A DNA stretch of 64,000 nt from Bifidobacterium sp. N4G05 (GCF_002742445.1 NZ_NJNQ01000002.1:288735-352734), one strand, 5' to 3'; positions 17,959 through 29,266 are shown, counted from the stretch's first letter. The notes: generated by a model from the sequence alone, not told the origin. Numbers and translations are program-made.

Positions 17959-18840
17959 ATGGGATTCGATTTGTTCATGACGGTGGCGGCAATTGTTGCG
18001 GCGGCCGTGGCCACTTGGGCCATCCTCAGGCTATTCCTAAGAGAAAACGATGTCACAGCCCCCTCCCACCAGCACACCACCGATGAAAAACCCACCGAAA
18101 ATCACGTCGAAAACCCAGACGAGATAGCCGGCAAAACACACAGAAGCGACATCACCAAGCGTCTCGTCATCGCAACCATATTGACCATTCCCACATTCAC
18201 CGTAACCATGCTGACATTCGGCGGCATCGCACTCCCCCACTGGCTGACCAATCCATGGCTGCACGCCATCATCGCCACGCCGGTCATGTTCTATTGCGCC
18301 GCGCCGATGCACAATCATGGCACCGCCGCCCTGAAAAGCCGCACGCCTAACGCGGATTCGCTGCTGTCACTCGCCATGACCATCGTGTACGCTTACAGCC
18401 TGCTGGCGTGCGTGGTGTCGTGGCTTTCCCCCGAAAGATCACGCAACCAATGTTTCGCTTTCGCAAGCATGGTCGCCGTGCTGGCGCTTGCAATTTCGAT
18501 GATCGAGCAACGCCCCACGGCAAAGAAAGCATCGGAAGGCGATATTTCGACCGCACAATTGCAAGAGACGCAGGAAATACAATCGCAGGAAACGCAAAAA
18601 ACACAAGAAACACAGCAAAGCACGGATACGCTTATCCAAGCCAGCATCGTATATGAGATTCGCACGCGGGTAACGCAGATTACCGCGACCGTGACGATGG
18701 TCATCGCGGTTTGGACGTTCGCTTTGTGGCTGATTTTCGGACTTCAGCCGAAGCTTACGATTGCCGTGTTGATCGGTGCGACGGTTTTGACGGTCGCAGG
18801 CTTGGTTTTGCAGGCATACGACCGCCAACCGTCACGGTAA
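17959..18840 (+). CDS. Membrane protein resembling only the early transmembrane part of heavy-metal P1B ATPases
   Basis: 293 aa. It has an N-terminal helix (MTVAAIVAAAVATWAILRLF), a charged linker, then RLVIATILTIPTFTVTMLTF, LHAIIATPVMFYCAAPMH and LKSRTPNADSLLSLAMTIVY, which follow the spacing and wording of the first four helices of copper-type ATPases (there typically ATPVxFxxGxxF and MDxLxxLG). A Gln/Thr/Glu-rich linker and two more helices finish it. No actuator domain, DKTG phosphorylation site or ATP domain follows. It could be a repurposed membrane domain or the remnant of a larger gene; the frame itself is intact. Confidence 0.6.
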   Translation: MGFDLFMTVAAIVAAAVATWAILRLFLRENDVTAPSHQHTTDEKPTENHVENPDEIAGKTHRSDITKRLVIATILTIPTFTVTMLTFGGIALPHWLTNPWLHAIIATPVMFYCAAPMHNHGTAALKSRTPNADSLLSLAMTIVYAYSLLACVVSWLSPERSRNQCFAFASMVAVLALAISMIEQRPTAKKASEGDISTAQLQETQEIQSQETQKTQETQQSTDTLIQASIVYEIRTRVTQITATVTMVIAVWTFALWLIFGLQPKLTIAVLIGATVLTVAGLVLQAYDRQPSR

Positions 18841-18875
18841 AACGGTTTTCGCAAAAAATCGCGCAGTCGCGAAAA

Positions 18876-18908
18876 ATGGGCGGACCCGCATATGCGCAAT
18901 CCGCCCAT
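18876..18908 (-). terminator. Terminator between the membrane protein and clpB
   Basis: atgggcgga (18876-18884) pairs with tccgcccat (18900-18908). On the minus strand the stem is followed by tttttcgcg, so it should end clpB transcription about 80 bp after its stop; it may act in both directions. Confidence 0.7.
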
Positions 18909-18989
18909 CGTCAACGGTTAGACCGTTTTCGCGACTCGGCCAAGCGACAGTCAGTCAGGCCAAACCGATCAGCCGAATGACTCCGACCG

Positions 18990-21695
<2,706 letters not shown>

Positions 21696-21789
21696 ATCAT
21701 CCTCCATGGTTCGCGTCGAACGTCCGGTTTTCGCACGGTTGCGTCGACGCATATGTCGTTGTCTGATATGCTCAACCGACTTCACCACC

Positions 21790-21817
21790 ATTCTATTCCC
21801 AAAAGTTGAGTCCGCAA
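21790..21817 (-). promoter_or_regulatory. Likely clpB promoter
   Basis: On the minus strand a -35-like TTGCGG (21812-21817) and a -10-like TAGAAT (21790-21795) are separated by 16 bp. The -35 lies inside the HAIR palindrome, which would let a bound repressor block RNA polymerase. The leader to the ATG is about 90 nt. Confidence 0.6.
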
Positions 21818-21825
21818 CACTCAAC
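21805..21825 (-). promoter_or_regulatory. HAIR operator (HspR-binding inverted repeat) of clpB
   Basis: gttgagt (21805-21811), seven bases, then actcaac (21819-21825) form the HspR-associated inverted repeat, consensus CTTGAGT-N7-ACTCAAG with the outermost pair changed to G/C. HspR-HAIR control of clpB and dnaK is established in actinobacteria including bifidobacteria. Confidence 0.88.
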
Positions 21826-21863
21826 TTTTGTTCGCCGCACGGAAAGTCGTGAAAAAACGCGAA

Positions 21864-21894
21864 AAGGCCGCCATCCACGAAAGATGACGGCCTT
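21864..21894 (-). terminator. Terminator of the FAH-family gene
   Basis: aaggccgccatc (21864-21875) pairs with gatgacggcctt (21883-21894) with one mismatch. On the minus strand it continues into ttttcgcg. It lies 27 bp after the stop codon. Confidence 0.7.
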
Positions 21895-21920
21895 CATATC
21901 CGCAATATGCCAATCGACGA

Positions 21921-22742
21921 TCAGCCGCGCACTACCACATTGCGCAGGCTGCCGATGCCTTCGACATGCACGATTGCCTCGTCGCCCGGATCGAGATGTC
22001 CGGAAGCGTTCGGGGTGCCCGTCAGAATCACATCGCCCGGCAGCAGCGTCGTAAAGCTGGAAATCGCGGCAATCTGCTCGGGAATGCCGTGAATCAGGTT
22101 CGCCGTGGTGCCGGAAGCCAACTCGACATCCTCACCATTCAGCGTGAAGGAGATCTTCGCATCCTTCCAATCCAAGTCATCACGAGTCACAATCCACGGG
22201 CCAAGCGGGCAGGACGTGTCGAACCCCTTCGCGCGCGTCCACATCGGGTCAAGCCCCTGCAGATCGCGCAACGTCACATCGTTCACGCAGGTGAAACCGA
22301 GCACATAGTCCATGGCCTGTTCGACCGACACATTCTTGGCGATGCGTCCCATCACCACGGCCACTTCCGGCTCGAAATTCATGTCGTTCGAATATGACGG
22401 AATCACAATCGGATCATCCGGACCGATCACCGACGTACTCGGCTTGGAGAAGATCACCATGTCTTCCGGAGCATGCTTGATATCGGAATGGCCGGCTTCA
22501 TGCATGAACTGCGCGTGCGCCTCATAATTTTTGGCCAGACCATACACCTTCGACGGAATCACCGGAGAGAGCAGACGGATGCCATCGCCGTCCACCGGAA
22601 AACGCTCGCCGGTCGGCTTCACGCCGGCACCGGCCAGAGGATGCCCCTCAAGCGCTACGAGATAGTCCTTACCGTCGCTTTCATCGGTCTGCACGAAAGC
22701 GTATTGCGGTACATCATTATGCGAAAAACGTGCGATTCTCAT
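21921..22742 (-). CDS. Fumarylacetoacetate hydrolase-family enzyme
   Basis: 273 aa from ATG 22742 (MRIARF), the start used by similar actinobacterial proteins; the ATG 13 codons upstream is less likely. Family motifs: KVYGLAKNYEAHA, FSKPSTSVIGPDDPIVIP, NFEPEVAVVMGR with the metal-binding Glu pair, GFTCVNDVTLRDLQ, and LLPGDVILTGTPNASG. Members hydrolyse or decarboxylate 2-oxo acids (acylpyruvates, oxaloacetate, 2-oxohept-3-ene-dioate) with Mg or Mn. No pathway partners are nearby, so an acylpyruvase or oxaloacetate decarboxylase role is the likely general one. Confidence 0.88.
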   Translation of the reverse strand: MRIARFSHNDVPQYAFVQTDESDGKDYLVALEGHPLAGAGVKPTGERFPVDGDGIRLLSPVIPSKVYGLAKNYEAHAQFMHEAGHSDIKHAPEDMVIFSKPSTSVIGPDDPIVIPSYSNDMNFEPEVAVVMGRIAKNVSVEQAMDYVLGFTCVNDVTLRDLQGLDPMWTRAKGFDTSCPLGPWIVTRDDLDWKDAKISFTLNGEDVELASGTTANLIHGIPEQIAAISSFTTLLPGDVILTGTPNASGHLDPGDEAIVHVEGIGSLRNVVVRG

Positions 22743-22819
22743 GCTTGCCAGTCTACCCGCAACAATCGTCGAATCGTCCATATCATCGACATGCGACGCC
22801 CGACAATCAAAAACATCGA

Positions 22820-22857
22820 AAAAAAAAAACGGGCCATCACATCATGCGAAGGCCCGT
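22820..22857 (-). terminator. Strong terminator of the YggS-type gene
   Basis: acgggcc and ggcccgt enclose a 14-nt loop, and the minus strand continues with at least nine T residues. It lies 16 bp after the stop codon. Confidence 0.9.
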
Positions 22858-22872
22858 CACAGGAAGAAAACG

Positions 22873-23715
22873 TCAGATAAAAGCACGCTCACCGAAAATC
22901 GCGGTGCCGACGCGCACGATAGTGGATCCTTCCGCAATCGCAAGTTCCATATCGCCGGTCATACCCATCGACAGTTCACGGCAAGACTGCGTGCCAGGCT
23001 CCCCCGATTCGAGAATATGATCGCGAGTTCTACGCAGATGCTCGAATCCCCGGCGAATGGCGGTTTCGTCGCTCACATGCGCGCCAATGGTCATCAGACC
23101 CTGCAATTCAAGCCCGTCCAATGTGCCGATTTTCTGCGCGACGCGAATGGCATACGCCGGATTGCAACCGGATTTCGACGCCTCGCCCGATTCATTGACT
23201 TCCAGCAGCACACCCACGGTGATGCCGCGCGCCACCGCCCTACGTGAAATCTTTTCCGCCAGATCAAGGGAATCAACCGATTCGATGGCATTGACGACCG
23301 GCAACACCTTGCCGATCTTATTGCTTTGCAGCTGTCCGATCAGATGGAACGGAATGCGCTCGCAAGCAACTTCGGAATCGTCTGAAGCGGACGCGATGCC
23401 GGAATCGTCGGCAACACCCAACGCAAACCCGCGTTCCGCGCAACGCGCCATCAACCCTTCGGCCTTCGCCGTCACTTCCTGCGGACGATTCTCGCCGATC
23501 ATGCGCACGCCCGCGTCGATCGCCGCCATGATCTCACCCACATCACGCGTCTTCGTAGCGGCAAGCAGGCGCACGGAACCCGCGTCACGACCGGCATGCT
23601 GCTCGGCCGACGCGATACGATCCAACACGCGATGCACGCCATCGGCGATCTGCACGGCGCGCACGTCGTCGATCACCTCATTGGCAAGATTCTTATGATC
23701 CATATATGCGGTCAT
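22873..23715 (-). CDS. YggS/PROSC-family pyridoxal-phosphate homeostasis protein
   Basis: 280 aa from ATG 23715, with AAGAGG six bases upstream; the frame continues upstream without a ribosome site. The alanine-racemase-like barrel has the PLP lysine in RLLAATKTRDVGEI, then MIGENRPQEVTAKAEGL, FHLIGQLQSNKIGKVLPVVN, VGVLLEVNESGEASKSG, LQGLMTIGAHV, and ELSMGMTGDMELAIAEGST with RVGTAIFGER at the end. These proteins bind PLP and balance vitamin B6 without a known catalytic reaction. A 35-residue stretch (about 100-125) is longer than usual. It carries its own terminator. Confidence 0.92.
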   Translation of the reverse strand: MTAYMDHKNLANEVIDDVRAVQIADGVHRVLDRIASAEQHAGRDAGSVRLLAATKTRDVGEIMAAIDAGVRMIGENRPQEVTAKAEGLMARCAERGFALGVADDSGIASASDDSEVACERIPFHLIGQLQSNKIGKVLPVVNAIESVDSLDLAEKISRRAVARGITVGVLLEVNESGEASKSGCNPAYAIRVAQKIGTLDGLELQGLMTIGAHVSDETAIRRGFEHLRRTRDHILESGEPGTQSCRELSMGMTGDMELAIAEGSTIVRVGTAIFGERAFI

Positions 23716-23935
23716 GTTCAGCCTCTTACATTTAATCCCAACTACCTCTACCAGAGTAAGAAGAAGCCCGTACGACGGTCTGAAGCGAAGCGATAAAGCG
23801 ACCAATATTCGCACGGGCCAATAAAACAGACAGCAGCAGAAGAGGGACTTCAAAGACTCCGTCCGACAATCACTATATGGAAGATTTACTAAACACGCGC
23901 CGAAAAAACAATCTATTTTTTTCAGCTATCGCACT

Positions 23936-24343
23936 TCATCTCTGTATTTCTTTCAATTGCCGTTCCAAAACGTCGATGCGATCCTTCAGTTCAAGTACCT
24001 GACATGTCAACGACCGAATCTGCCCCAGCTGAACGGACACCAGTCGCTCGCGCGTCTCGGCAGACAACGGCCCCGACGAACCTCCGCTTTTCGCGGCGGC
24101 CATGATATCCGGATCCGCCTTCCAGCGCGCGATATTACGCTCCACACGCTTGCGACCGACAATCGCAGGACTCAATCCAGCCGACGTGAAAATCGAACTT
24201 GGCCTCTCGCCATCCAAATATCTGCGCATGCAGCTGATTTGAAAATCACGCGAATACGTGATTCTGTTCTGCGTAACCGACTCAACCGCCGGCAACGCAC
24301 GAAGATACTCGACCTCCGTGTTGCTAAACTGCCTTTTCGTCAT
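23936..24343 (-). CDS. Small HTH protein with C-terminal coiled coil
   Basis: 135 aa from ATG 24343, with GAGG six bases upstream. The N-terminal part (RITYSRDFQISCMRRYLDGE, RPSSIFTSAGLSPAIVGRKR, VERNIARWK) has the pattern of the HTH domain found in transposase-helper-like proteins, in which YTxEFK is followed by a helix-turn-helix. The C-terminus (LGQIRSLTCQVLELKDRIDV) is a leucine-heptad coiled coil. No transposase gene or terminal repeats lie next to it, so it may be a domesticated regulator or an IS remnant. Its function is not known. Confidence 0.7.
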   Translation of the reverse strand: MTKRQFSNTEVEYLRALPAVESVTQNRITYSRDFQISCMRRYLDGERPSSIFTSAGLSPAIVGRKRVERNIARWKADPDIMAAAKSGGSSGPLSAETRERLVSVQLGQIRSLTCQVLELKDRIDVLERQLKEIQR

Positions 24344-24551
24344 ATCGACCTCATTCACCCGACAAAACGGAATACCTTTTCCACGCTCGCAGATTACCTT
24401 CGCAAACGAACGTACCGGAACGGCACATACTACCACCTTATACACACTGGTATGGGGGTTTGCGCCACCCGAATCGCCCTACGCTGAACCTGAATGAGTC
24501 CCAGAAGGTACAGTTGCATACTGTCACCATTGATGTATCAAAGGAGCCACC

Positions 24552-25655
24552 ATGACCGGCCGATTCGCACCCACCCCATCAGGCCGCATGCATATCGGCA
24601 ATGTCTACGCCATGCTTGGAGCTTGGCTTTCCGCACGTAAAACAGGCGATTCCATACGATTGCGCATTGAAGACATCGATGAACCGAGGGTCGTTCCCGG
24701 CGCTGCCGAAACCATGATGCACGACCTCGGCTGGCTCGGTCTCGACTGGGACGGCGAACCAGTATTCCAATCGGCGCGACACACCCTATATCAGGAAGCG
24801 CTCAATCTTCTCACCAACCTCAACATTGACGAAATCAGCGATACTATCAGCACTATCGGCATCGGTTCCTACGATTCCGATTCCTACGGCACTACCGCAA
24901 ACAACACCATAAACACACCCGGCGCAACGCCGCTCATCTATCCCTGCTTCTGCTCGCGCGCCGACATCCGCGCCGCGTCGGCACCGCAGGAAGGCGACCG
25001 TTTCACCGTATATCCGGGAACATGCCACCGACTCATTGCCAACGACCCGCAACGCGTGAAGCAACGTCTCGCCAGCGGAGACCGCCATTCGCTGCGCATC
25101 GCCACCACCGACACCACCATCGCCTTTCACGACGAAGTGTTCGGCAACCAGCATTACAACCTCGCCCAAGACATCGGCGACACCATCGTCCGCCGATCGG
25201 ACGGCATCTACTCCTATCAGCTGGCCGTCACCGTGGACGATCTTGACATGGGCATCACCGACATTGTGCGCGGCCGCGACCTGCTACGCTCCAACGCTTT
25301 GCAAATCTATATCCGCAAAGCCCTTATCGCTGCGGGATTCCAGTCTTCCGAACCTGCCGATGCGGCCATTTCATACGCGCATCTGCCCCTTATCGACAAC
25401 GCGGCCGGTCAACGCCTCGCCAAACGCGAACGCTCGCTCGATCTCGGTATTCTCACGGCACATGGCGTCACCGCGCAACAGATCATCGGCTATTGCGCAT
25501 GGCTGCTTGGATTGCAAGGCAATCCGGAACATACCAAGCCGCAGCCTATGAACGCCGCCGAAGCGCTTGGCGAATTCAGTTGGAGCGCCGTTCGCGCCAA
25601 CACTTCGGATCGTGTACTCGACCAAGCCGAGTTCAACGCGTATTTCGGACTATAG
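24552..25655 (+). CDS. gluQ: Glutamyl-Q tRNA(Asp) synthetase-like protein
   Basis: 367 aa with AAGGAG seven bases before the ATG. It is a truncated GluRS without the anticodon-binding domain. HIGN replaces HIGH in [26 protein letters not shown] follows. The Zn-site pattern of GluQ-RS is present (YPCFCSR and later YPGTCH), and [20 protein letters not shown] and [11 protein letters not shown] (KMSKS equivalent) complete the active site. The enzyme loads glutamate onto queuosine of tRNA(Asp). An insertion of about 35 residues (about 92-128, Ser/Thr/Asn-rich) precedes the Zn site. Without a matching tRNA-Q pathway in the window, activity stays inferred. Confidence 0.85.
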   Translation: MTGRFAPTPSGRMHIGNVYAMLGAWLSARKTGDSIRLRIEDIDEPRVVPGAAETMMHDLGWLGLDWDGEPVFQSARHTLYQEALNLLTNLNIDEISDTISTIGIGSYDSDSYGTTANNTINTPGATPLIYPCFCSRADIRAASAPQEGDRFTVYPGTCHRLIANDPQRVKQRLASGDRHSLRIATTDTTIAFHDEVFGNQHYNLAQDIGDTIVRRSDGIYSYQLAVTVDDLDMGITDIVRGRDLLRSNALQIYIRKALIAAGFQSSEPADAAISYAHLPLIDNAAGQRLAKRERSLDLGILTAHGVTAQQIIGYCAWLLGLQGNPEHTKPQPMNAAEALGEFSWSAVRANTSDRVLDQAEFNAYFGL

Positions 25656-25758
25656 TCACGTTCCGCAGTTTTATTTCCGCTTATTCCGCAGTCTTATGCT
25701 ACCGTCACGCAGGTGGCAGCATATCTCTTCCAAGGCAACGCTACCAGCCAATAATGGG

Positions 25759-25819
25759 CATGCAAAAAGCCTGTTTCCCCCCGAACCAGAAAATTTCCGA
25801 GGAAAACAGGCTTTGCATG
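25759..25819. terminator. Long inverted repeat between converging genes
   Basis: catgcaaa-aa-gcctgttt (25759-25776) pairs with aaacaggctttgcatg (about 25804-25819) around a loop of about 25 nt. It sits between gluQ and the aquaporin gene, which converge. There is no long T-tract, so a bidirectional terminator is likely but not certain. Confidence 0.55.
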
Positions 25820-25888
25820 TCAGTTCTTATATGTCAAACACAACTTATGTGACAGTCAGACAAACAAATCACGAATGACTGCAAACGA

Positions 25889-26617
25889 TCAGACGAACAG
25901 CTTGAACATGGCCACACCAACGATAGCGCCCAGAACCGGGGCGACGACCGGAATCCAAGCCTCGTCCCAGCGGGAGGAGCCCTTGGACGGAATCGGCAGG
26001 ATGGCGTGCAGCAGTCGCGGCATGAGATCGCGGGCCGGGTTCAGGCCAGGACCGGTCGGACCACCCATGGAGGTCACGAGGCCCCACACGATGAAACCAA
26101 CCGCGATGGATGCGGCAGCATGGTCTTCCTCACCCCACGGCAGGGACAGGCAGCACAGTGCGCCGACCACGAGCACGAGGGTGCCGAAGAACTCGTTGAC
26201 GAAGTAGTTCACGCGATCGTTGTGAGCGTCGGTGGTGCAGAAAGTGCCGAGGATGGCGTCGGCGTCTTCGGTGTCCTTATAGTGCGGATAGTAGGTGATG
26301 TATACCACGAGCTGACCGACTGCGGCGCCGAGCAGCTGAGCGATGATGTACGGCAGCACCAGATTCCAGTCGAACAGGCCGTTCACCGCCTGGGCGATGG
26401 TCATGGCCGGGTTGATGTGCGCGCCGGAAACGCCACCGAACATGAGCACCGGGAACATCACGCCGAAGCCATAGCCCATGGCGATGTTCAGCCAGCCTGC
26501 ATGGTGGCCCTTGGTGTTCTTCAGTTCAACGTTCGCGACAGCGCCGTTGCCGAAGATCATCAGAATGGCGGTACCGAAGAATTCGGCCGCAAGTTTGACA
26601 AAAGTCGAGTATTCCAC
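25889..26617 (-). CDS. MIP-family aquaglyceroporin
   Basis: 242 aa from GTG 26617, with AGAGGAAA six bases upstream; longer ATG starts would run toward the tRNA-Lys and lack a ribosome site. Six membrane helices are visible. The two half-helix motifs are SGAHINPAMT and GPGLNPARDLMPR; the Asp after the second NPAR marks the glycerol-conducting subgroup. It should allow passive passage of water and glycerol or similar solutes. It is monocistronic. Confidence 0.92.
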   Translation of the reverse strand: MEYSTFVKLAAEFFGTAILMIFGNGAVANVELKNTKGHHAGWLNIAMGYGFGVMFPVLMFGGVSGAHINPAMTIAQAVNGLFDWNLVLPYIIAQLLGAAVGQLVVYITYYPHYKDTEDADAILGTFCTTDAHNDRVNYFVNEFFGTLVLVVGALCCLSLPWGEEDHAAASIAVGFIVWGLVTSMGGPTGPGLNPARDLMPRLLHAILPIPSKGSSRWDEAWIPVVAPVLGAIVGVAMFKLFV

Positions 26618-26782
26618 TGCTGTTTCCTCTATTGCTTCTTCTCTGTAAGAATCAGATTGATGTCGATTCCGCTCTCGGCGGACAACAGCGTCCAACACTA
26701 CTCCCCACACTGGAAGTCGAGCACAAAAAGGCTTGACAGGCCGTCGGCTTGCCAGACAGTCATACGGAAATCGGAAAACAAA

Positions 26783-26812
26783 AAAGCCTTGGAACCGAAG
26801 TTCCAAGGCTTT
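26783..26812 (-). terminator. Terminator of tRNA-Lys
   Basis: aaagccttggaac and gttccaaggcttt form a perfect 13-bp stem with a cgaa loop (ttcg on the transcript). On the minus strand a T-rich run (ttttttgtttt) follows. It starts six bases after the tRNA 3' end. Confidence 0.93.
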
Positions 26813-26817
26813 ATCTG

Positions 26818-26891
26818 TGCCCCCTCAGGGATTCGAACCCTGGACACGCTGATTAAGAGTCAGCTGCTCTAACCAACTGAGCTAAAGGGGC
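26818..26891 (-). tRNA. tRNA-Lys (anticodon CTT)
   Basis: The minus strand folds as a cloverleaf: acceptor GCCCCTT with AGGGGGC and discriminator A, D-arm GCTCAGTTGGTTAGAGC, anticodon stem CTGAC/GTCAG-like with loop CTCTTAA giving CTT, and TPsiC arm CAGGGTTCGAACCCTG. CCA is not encoded. A strong terminator follows at once. Confidence 0.97.
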
Positions 26892-27289
26892 GTTGGTCTT
26901 GCGAGGTTTTGTTCTCGCTGAGCACGAGAAGTAAATATACTCAGAATCGAGAAGAATGCAACTTTCGGCGTGTCGCGGTTGTAAAACCGCTATTTTTCAA
27001 CGATTTCGACATATTGCGCAAATCGCAGAAAAACGCGATTCAACCATCATATTTCCTACCTAAAGAGCACAATCAAGGCAGGAAATCACAATTTCTTCAC
27101 AAATTCAGTTCCTTGCAATCCAGTTGCCCCAAACGCTCCCGCTAATTCATTTGCACAGCCATGCATGAAAACTGACGGTAAATCGCTCTTCTTGAGTGAA
27201 TCAGCATGCTTCACGCAACACCCACTTAAGGATTGAGCTTAGGTTGCTTCCAAGCACCGTTTCCGCACGAGAGAAGGAAAGTAACGACC
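26892..27289. other. Intergenic region upstream of tRNA-Lys
   Basis: About 400 bp of AT-rich sequence without a supportable gene. The tRNA promoter should lie in its left part. A basic 78-codon frame (26909-27145) has no ribosome site or recognisable content. Confidence 0.5.
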
Positions 27290-27340
27290 ATGACGTGTCC
27301 AAGTTGCGACAAACCAACTAATGACGGTGGCTACAACTGA
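27290..27340 (+). CDS. Possible 16-residue peptide with a CPSC motif
   Basis: ATG 27290 is preceded by gagaaggaaagtaacgacc, a good ribosome site with slightly long spacing. The frame reads MTCPSCDKPTNDGGYN and stops at 27340. A strong hairpin begins nine bases later. The short open frame, ribosome site and terminator look like a tiny transcription unit, either a leader-type peptide or a small metal-binding peptide. I do not recognise it. Confidence 0.4.
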   Translation: MTCPSCDKPTNDGGYN

Positions 27341-27349
27341 TTAAATATG

Positions 27350-27394
27350 AAAATCCCCCTGCACAACTGTTTTCAGCTGGCGCAGGGGGATTTT
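27350..27394. terminator. Bidirectional terminator between the small ORF and rplI
   Basis: aaaatccccctgc (27350-27362) pairs with gcagggggatttt (27382-27394). T-runs follow on both strands. It serves the leftward rpsF-ssb-rpsR-rplI operon and the short rightward unit. Confidence 0.9.
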
Positions 27395-27477
27395 CCATGC
27401 TTAAGCTCAGACGTATCTCAGTCTGAAGTCATTCATCATGGCTGCAACGAATGCAGTCTTGATGAATGGGGCCGAAA

Positions 27478-27924
27478 TCACTCAGCGACAACCTTCACGG
27501 TGAAGGAAGCGGTGATTTCCGGGTGCAGAGCGACGGTCGCAGCGAACTCGCCGGTGGTCTTGATCGGATCCACGGTGATGTTCTTCGGGTTGACGGCAGC
27601 CTTGGAAGACAGAGCGATGGCGATCTTGTCGGCGGAGACACCACCGAACAGCTTGCCAGACTCGGAGACCTTGGCGGCGATTTCGACGACGGAACCCTCG
27701 ATCAGGCCCTTGGCTGCAACAGCCTCTTCGCGGGTGGCGACGGCCTTGGCCAGACGAGCGCGCTTCATGGCCTCGATCTGGGCAGCAGCGTTCTTGGACC
27801 AAGCAAAGCCGAGGCCCTGCGGGATCAGATAGTTGCGAGCGTAACCGGCCTTGACGGTCACGACGTCGCCCGGGTGACCCAGGTGATTGACGGACTTGGT
27901 AAGAATAACCTTAGCTTCAGCCAT
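27478..27924 (-). CDS. rplI: 50S ribosomal protein L9
   Basis: 148 aa, normal length. The N-terminal rRNA-binding domain has [20 protein letters not shown] and [15 protein letters not shown]; a long connecting helix ([20 protein letters not shown]) leads to the C-terminal domain. It is the last gene of the rpsF-ssb-rpsR-rplI operon, 19 bp after rpsR. Confidence 0.98.
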   Translation of the reverse strand: MAEAKVILTKSVNHLGHPGDVVTVKAGYARNYLIPQGLGFAWSKNAAAQIEAMKRARLAKAVATREEAVAAKGLIEGSVVEIAAKVSESGKLFGGVSADKIAIALSSKAAVNPKNITVDPIKTTGEFAATVALHPEITASFTVKVVAE

Positions 27925-27943
27925 TGTTCAAACCTCTCTCAGA

Positions 27944-28192
27944 TCAGCGACCGGAAGTGGCGTACGGCAGCAAAGCCATCTCGCGGGCGTTCTTGATAGC
28001 CTTGGCGAGCTCGCGCTGTTCCTGCACGGAAACACCGGTGATACGACGGGAACGAATCTTGCCGCGATCGGAAATGAACTTGCGCAGCAGGGCAACGTCC
28101 TTGTAATCGATCTCGGTGACCTTGGCGGCCTTCAGTGGATTCGGCTTCTTCTTAAACGGCTTGACCGGCGGCTGCGGCCTCTTGCGTGACAT
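27944..28192 (-). CDS. rpsR: 30S ribosomal protein S18
   Basis: 82 aa. The conserved core [20 protein letters not shown] and [20 protein letters not shown] is present after a basic Lys/Pro-rich N-terminus. S18 binds the 16S platform as a pair with S6, encoded at the start of the same operon. The N-terminal MSRKRPQPP lacks the CxxC zinc residues seen in some paralogues. Confidence 0.98.
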   Translation of the reverse strand: MSRKRPQPPVKPFKKKPNPLKAAKVTEIDYKDVALLRKFISDRGKIRSRRITGVSVQEQRELAKAIKNAREMALLPYATSGR

Positions 28193-28262
28193 CTTGATGT
28201 TCTCCTTAAAAACTGGAAATCGCTTTTCTTCTAAGCTGCTTTAAGCTGCGATCCAGATCGGA

Positions 28263-28922
28263 TCAGAATTCCGGTTCGTCGCTGTTTCCGCCGAACTCGG
28301 AGGAACCGAACGAACCGAACGAGGAGGAACCGGAATTATCCGAGCTGCCCCACGGATCCGATGCCGGAGCGGGCTGCATGGCGGGCGCGGCGTTGGCTGG
28401 AGCAGAAGCTCCGCCCTGATAGCCTGCACCACCGGAATATCCGGCACCACCCTGATAGCCACCGGCATTGCCGGCGAAGCCACCATTGTTGAATCCGCCA
28501 TTGCCACCAGCGAAATTGTTGCCACCACGATTGCCGGCAAAATTACCACTGTTAGCACTGGAGGTTCGGGTGACCTGGGCGGTCGCATAGCGCAGGGACG
28601 GGCCGATCTCATCGACCTGAAGCTCGACGACCGTGCGCTGGGAACCATCATTCGCCTGGTAGGAACGCTGCTGCAAACGACCTTGCGCGATCACGCGCAT
28701 GCCCTTGCTTAAGCTCTGCGCACAATGTTCGGCCATGTCGCGCCACGCGGAGCAGCGCATGAACAGGGCCTGACCATCTTCAAACTGGCCCGTATTACGG
28801 TTCCAGGTACGCGGAGTGGAGGCAATCGTGAAGCTGGCCACGGACGAGCCGTTGCCAACTGTACGGATTTCGGGATCAGCGGTGAGGTTACCCACCACAG
28901 TGATAATCGTTTCGCCTGCCAT
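28263..28922 (-). CDS. ssb: Single-stranded DNA-binding protein
   Basis: 219 aa. The OB-fold spans about 1-115 (GETIITVVGNLTADPEIRTV, FTIASTPRTWNRNTGQFEDG, ALFMRCSAWRDMAEHCAQSL, GMRVIAQGRLQQRSYQ). A Gly/Asn/Ala-rich linker of about 85 residues follows, with repeated YQGGAGY-like turns. The acidic tip ends in DEPEF, so the terminal Pro-x-Phe shape that recruits repair and replication partners is kept in altered form. Its place between rpsF and rpsR is the usual one. Confidence 0.97.
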   Translation of the reverse strand: MAGETIITVVGNLTADPEIRTVGNGSSVASFTIASTPRTWNRNTGQFEDGQALFMRCSAWRDMAEHCAQSLSKGMRVIAQGRLQQRSYQANDGSQRTVVELQVDEIGPSLRYATAQVTRTSSANSGNFAGNRGGNNFAGGNGGFNNGGFAGNAGGYQGGAGYSGGAGYQGGASAPANAAPAMQPAPASDPWGSSDNSGSSSFGSFGSSEFGGNSDEPEF

Positions 28923-28978
28923 CGTTACCTACTTACTTTGCAGCTTGTTGTTTTGCAGCTTGAAAAGCTTGGAATTAC

Positions 28979-29266
28979 TTACTTGCGAAGAATCTTCGTG
29001 CGGATGACGGATTCGTTCAGGTTCAGCAGACGATCGAGTTCGTCGCTGGTGGCCGGCTCAGCGGAGTAGTTGACCACAACGTAGTTACCTTCGGTCTTGC
29101 CAGCGATCTCGTAGGCAAGCTTGCGACGGCCCCAGATGTCGATGTTCTCGACAGCACCGCCTTCCTTGGTGACAGTTTCCAGATACTGCTCGGTCAGCTT
29201 CTTCAGACCACGCTCATCCAGCTCAGGATCGGCAATGAACATCAGTTCGTACTTATGCGCAGACAT
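28979..29266 (-). CDS. rpsF: 30S ribosomal protein S6
   Basis: 95 aa from ATG 29266, which has GGAGGTG four to five bases upstream; the longer frame starting at 29335 would cover the leader. Conserved segments are HKYELMFIADPELDERGLK, DIWGRRKLAYEIAGKTEGNY and LLNLNESVIRTKIL. First gene of the operon; S6 pairs with S18. Confidence 0.97.
   Translation of the reverse strand: MSAHKYELMFIADPELDERGLKKLTEQYLETVTKEGGAVENIDIWGRRKLAYEIAGKTEGNYVVVNYSAEPATSDELDRLLNLNESVIRTKILRK

Noticed and set aside
21696..21878. N-terminal extension of ClpB to 21878
   Set aside because: It would cover the HAIR operator and promoter; the ATG at 21695 has a strong ribosome site.
23761..23820. Hairpin gcccgt/acgggc upstream of the YggS-type gene
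   Set aside because: Only six paired bases with a loop of over 40 nt; could be chance.
26618..26806. N-terminal extension of the aquaporin
   Set aside because: The extension runs toward the tRNA-Lys gene, is not membrane-like, and GTG 26617 has a good ribosome site.
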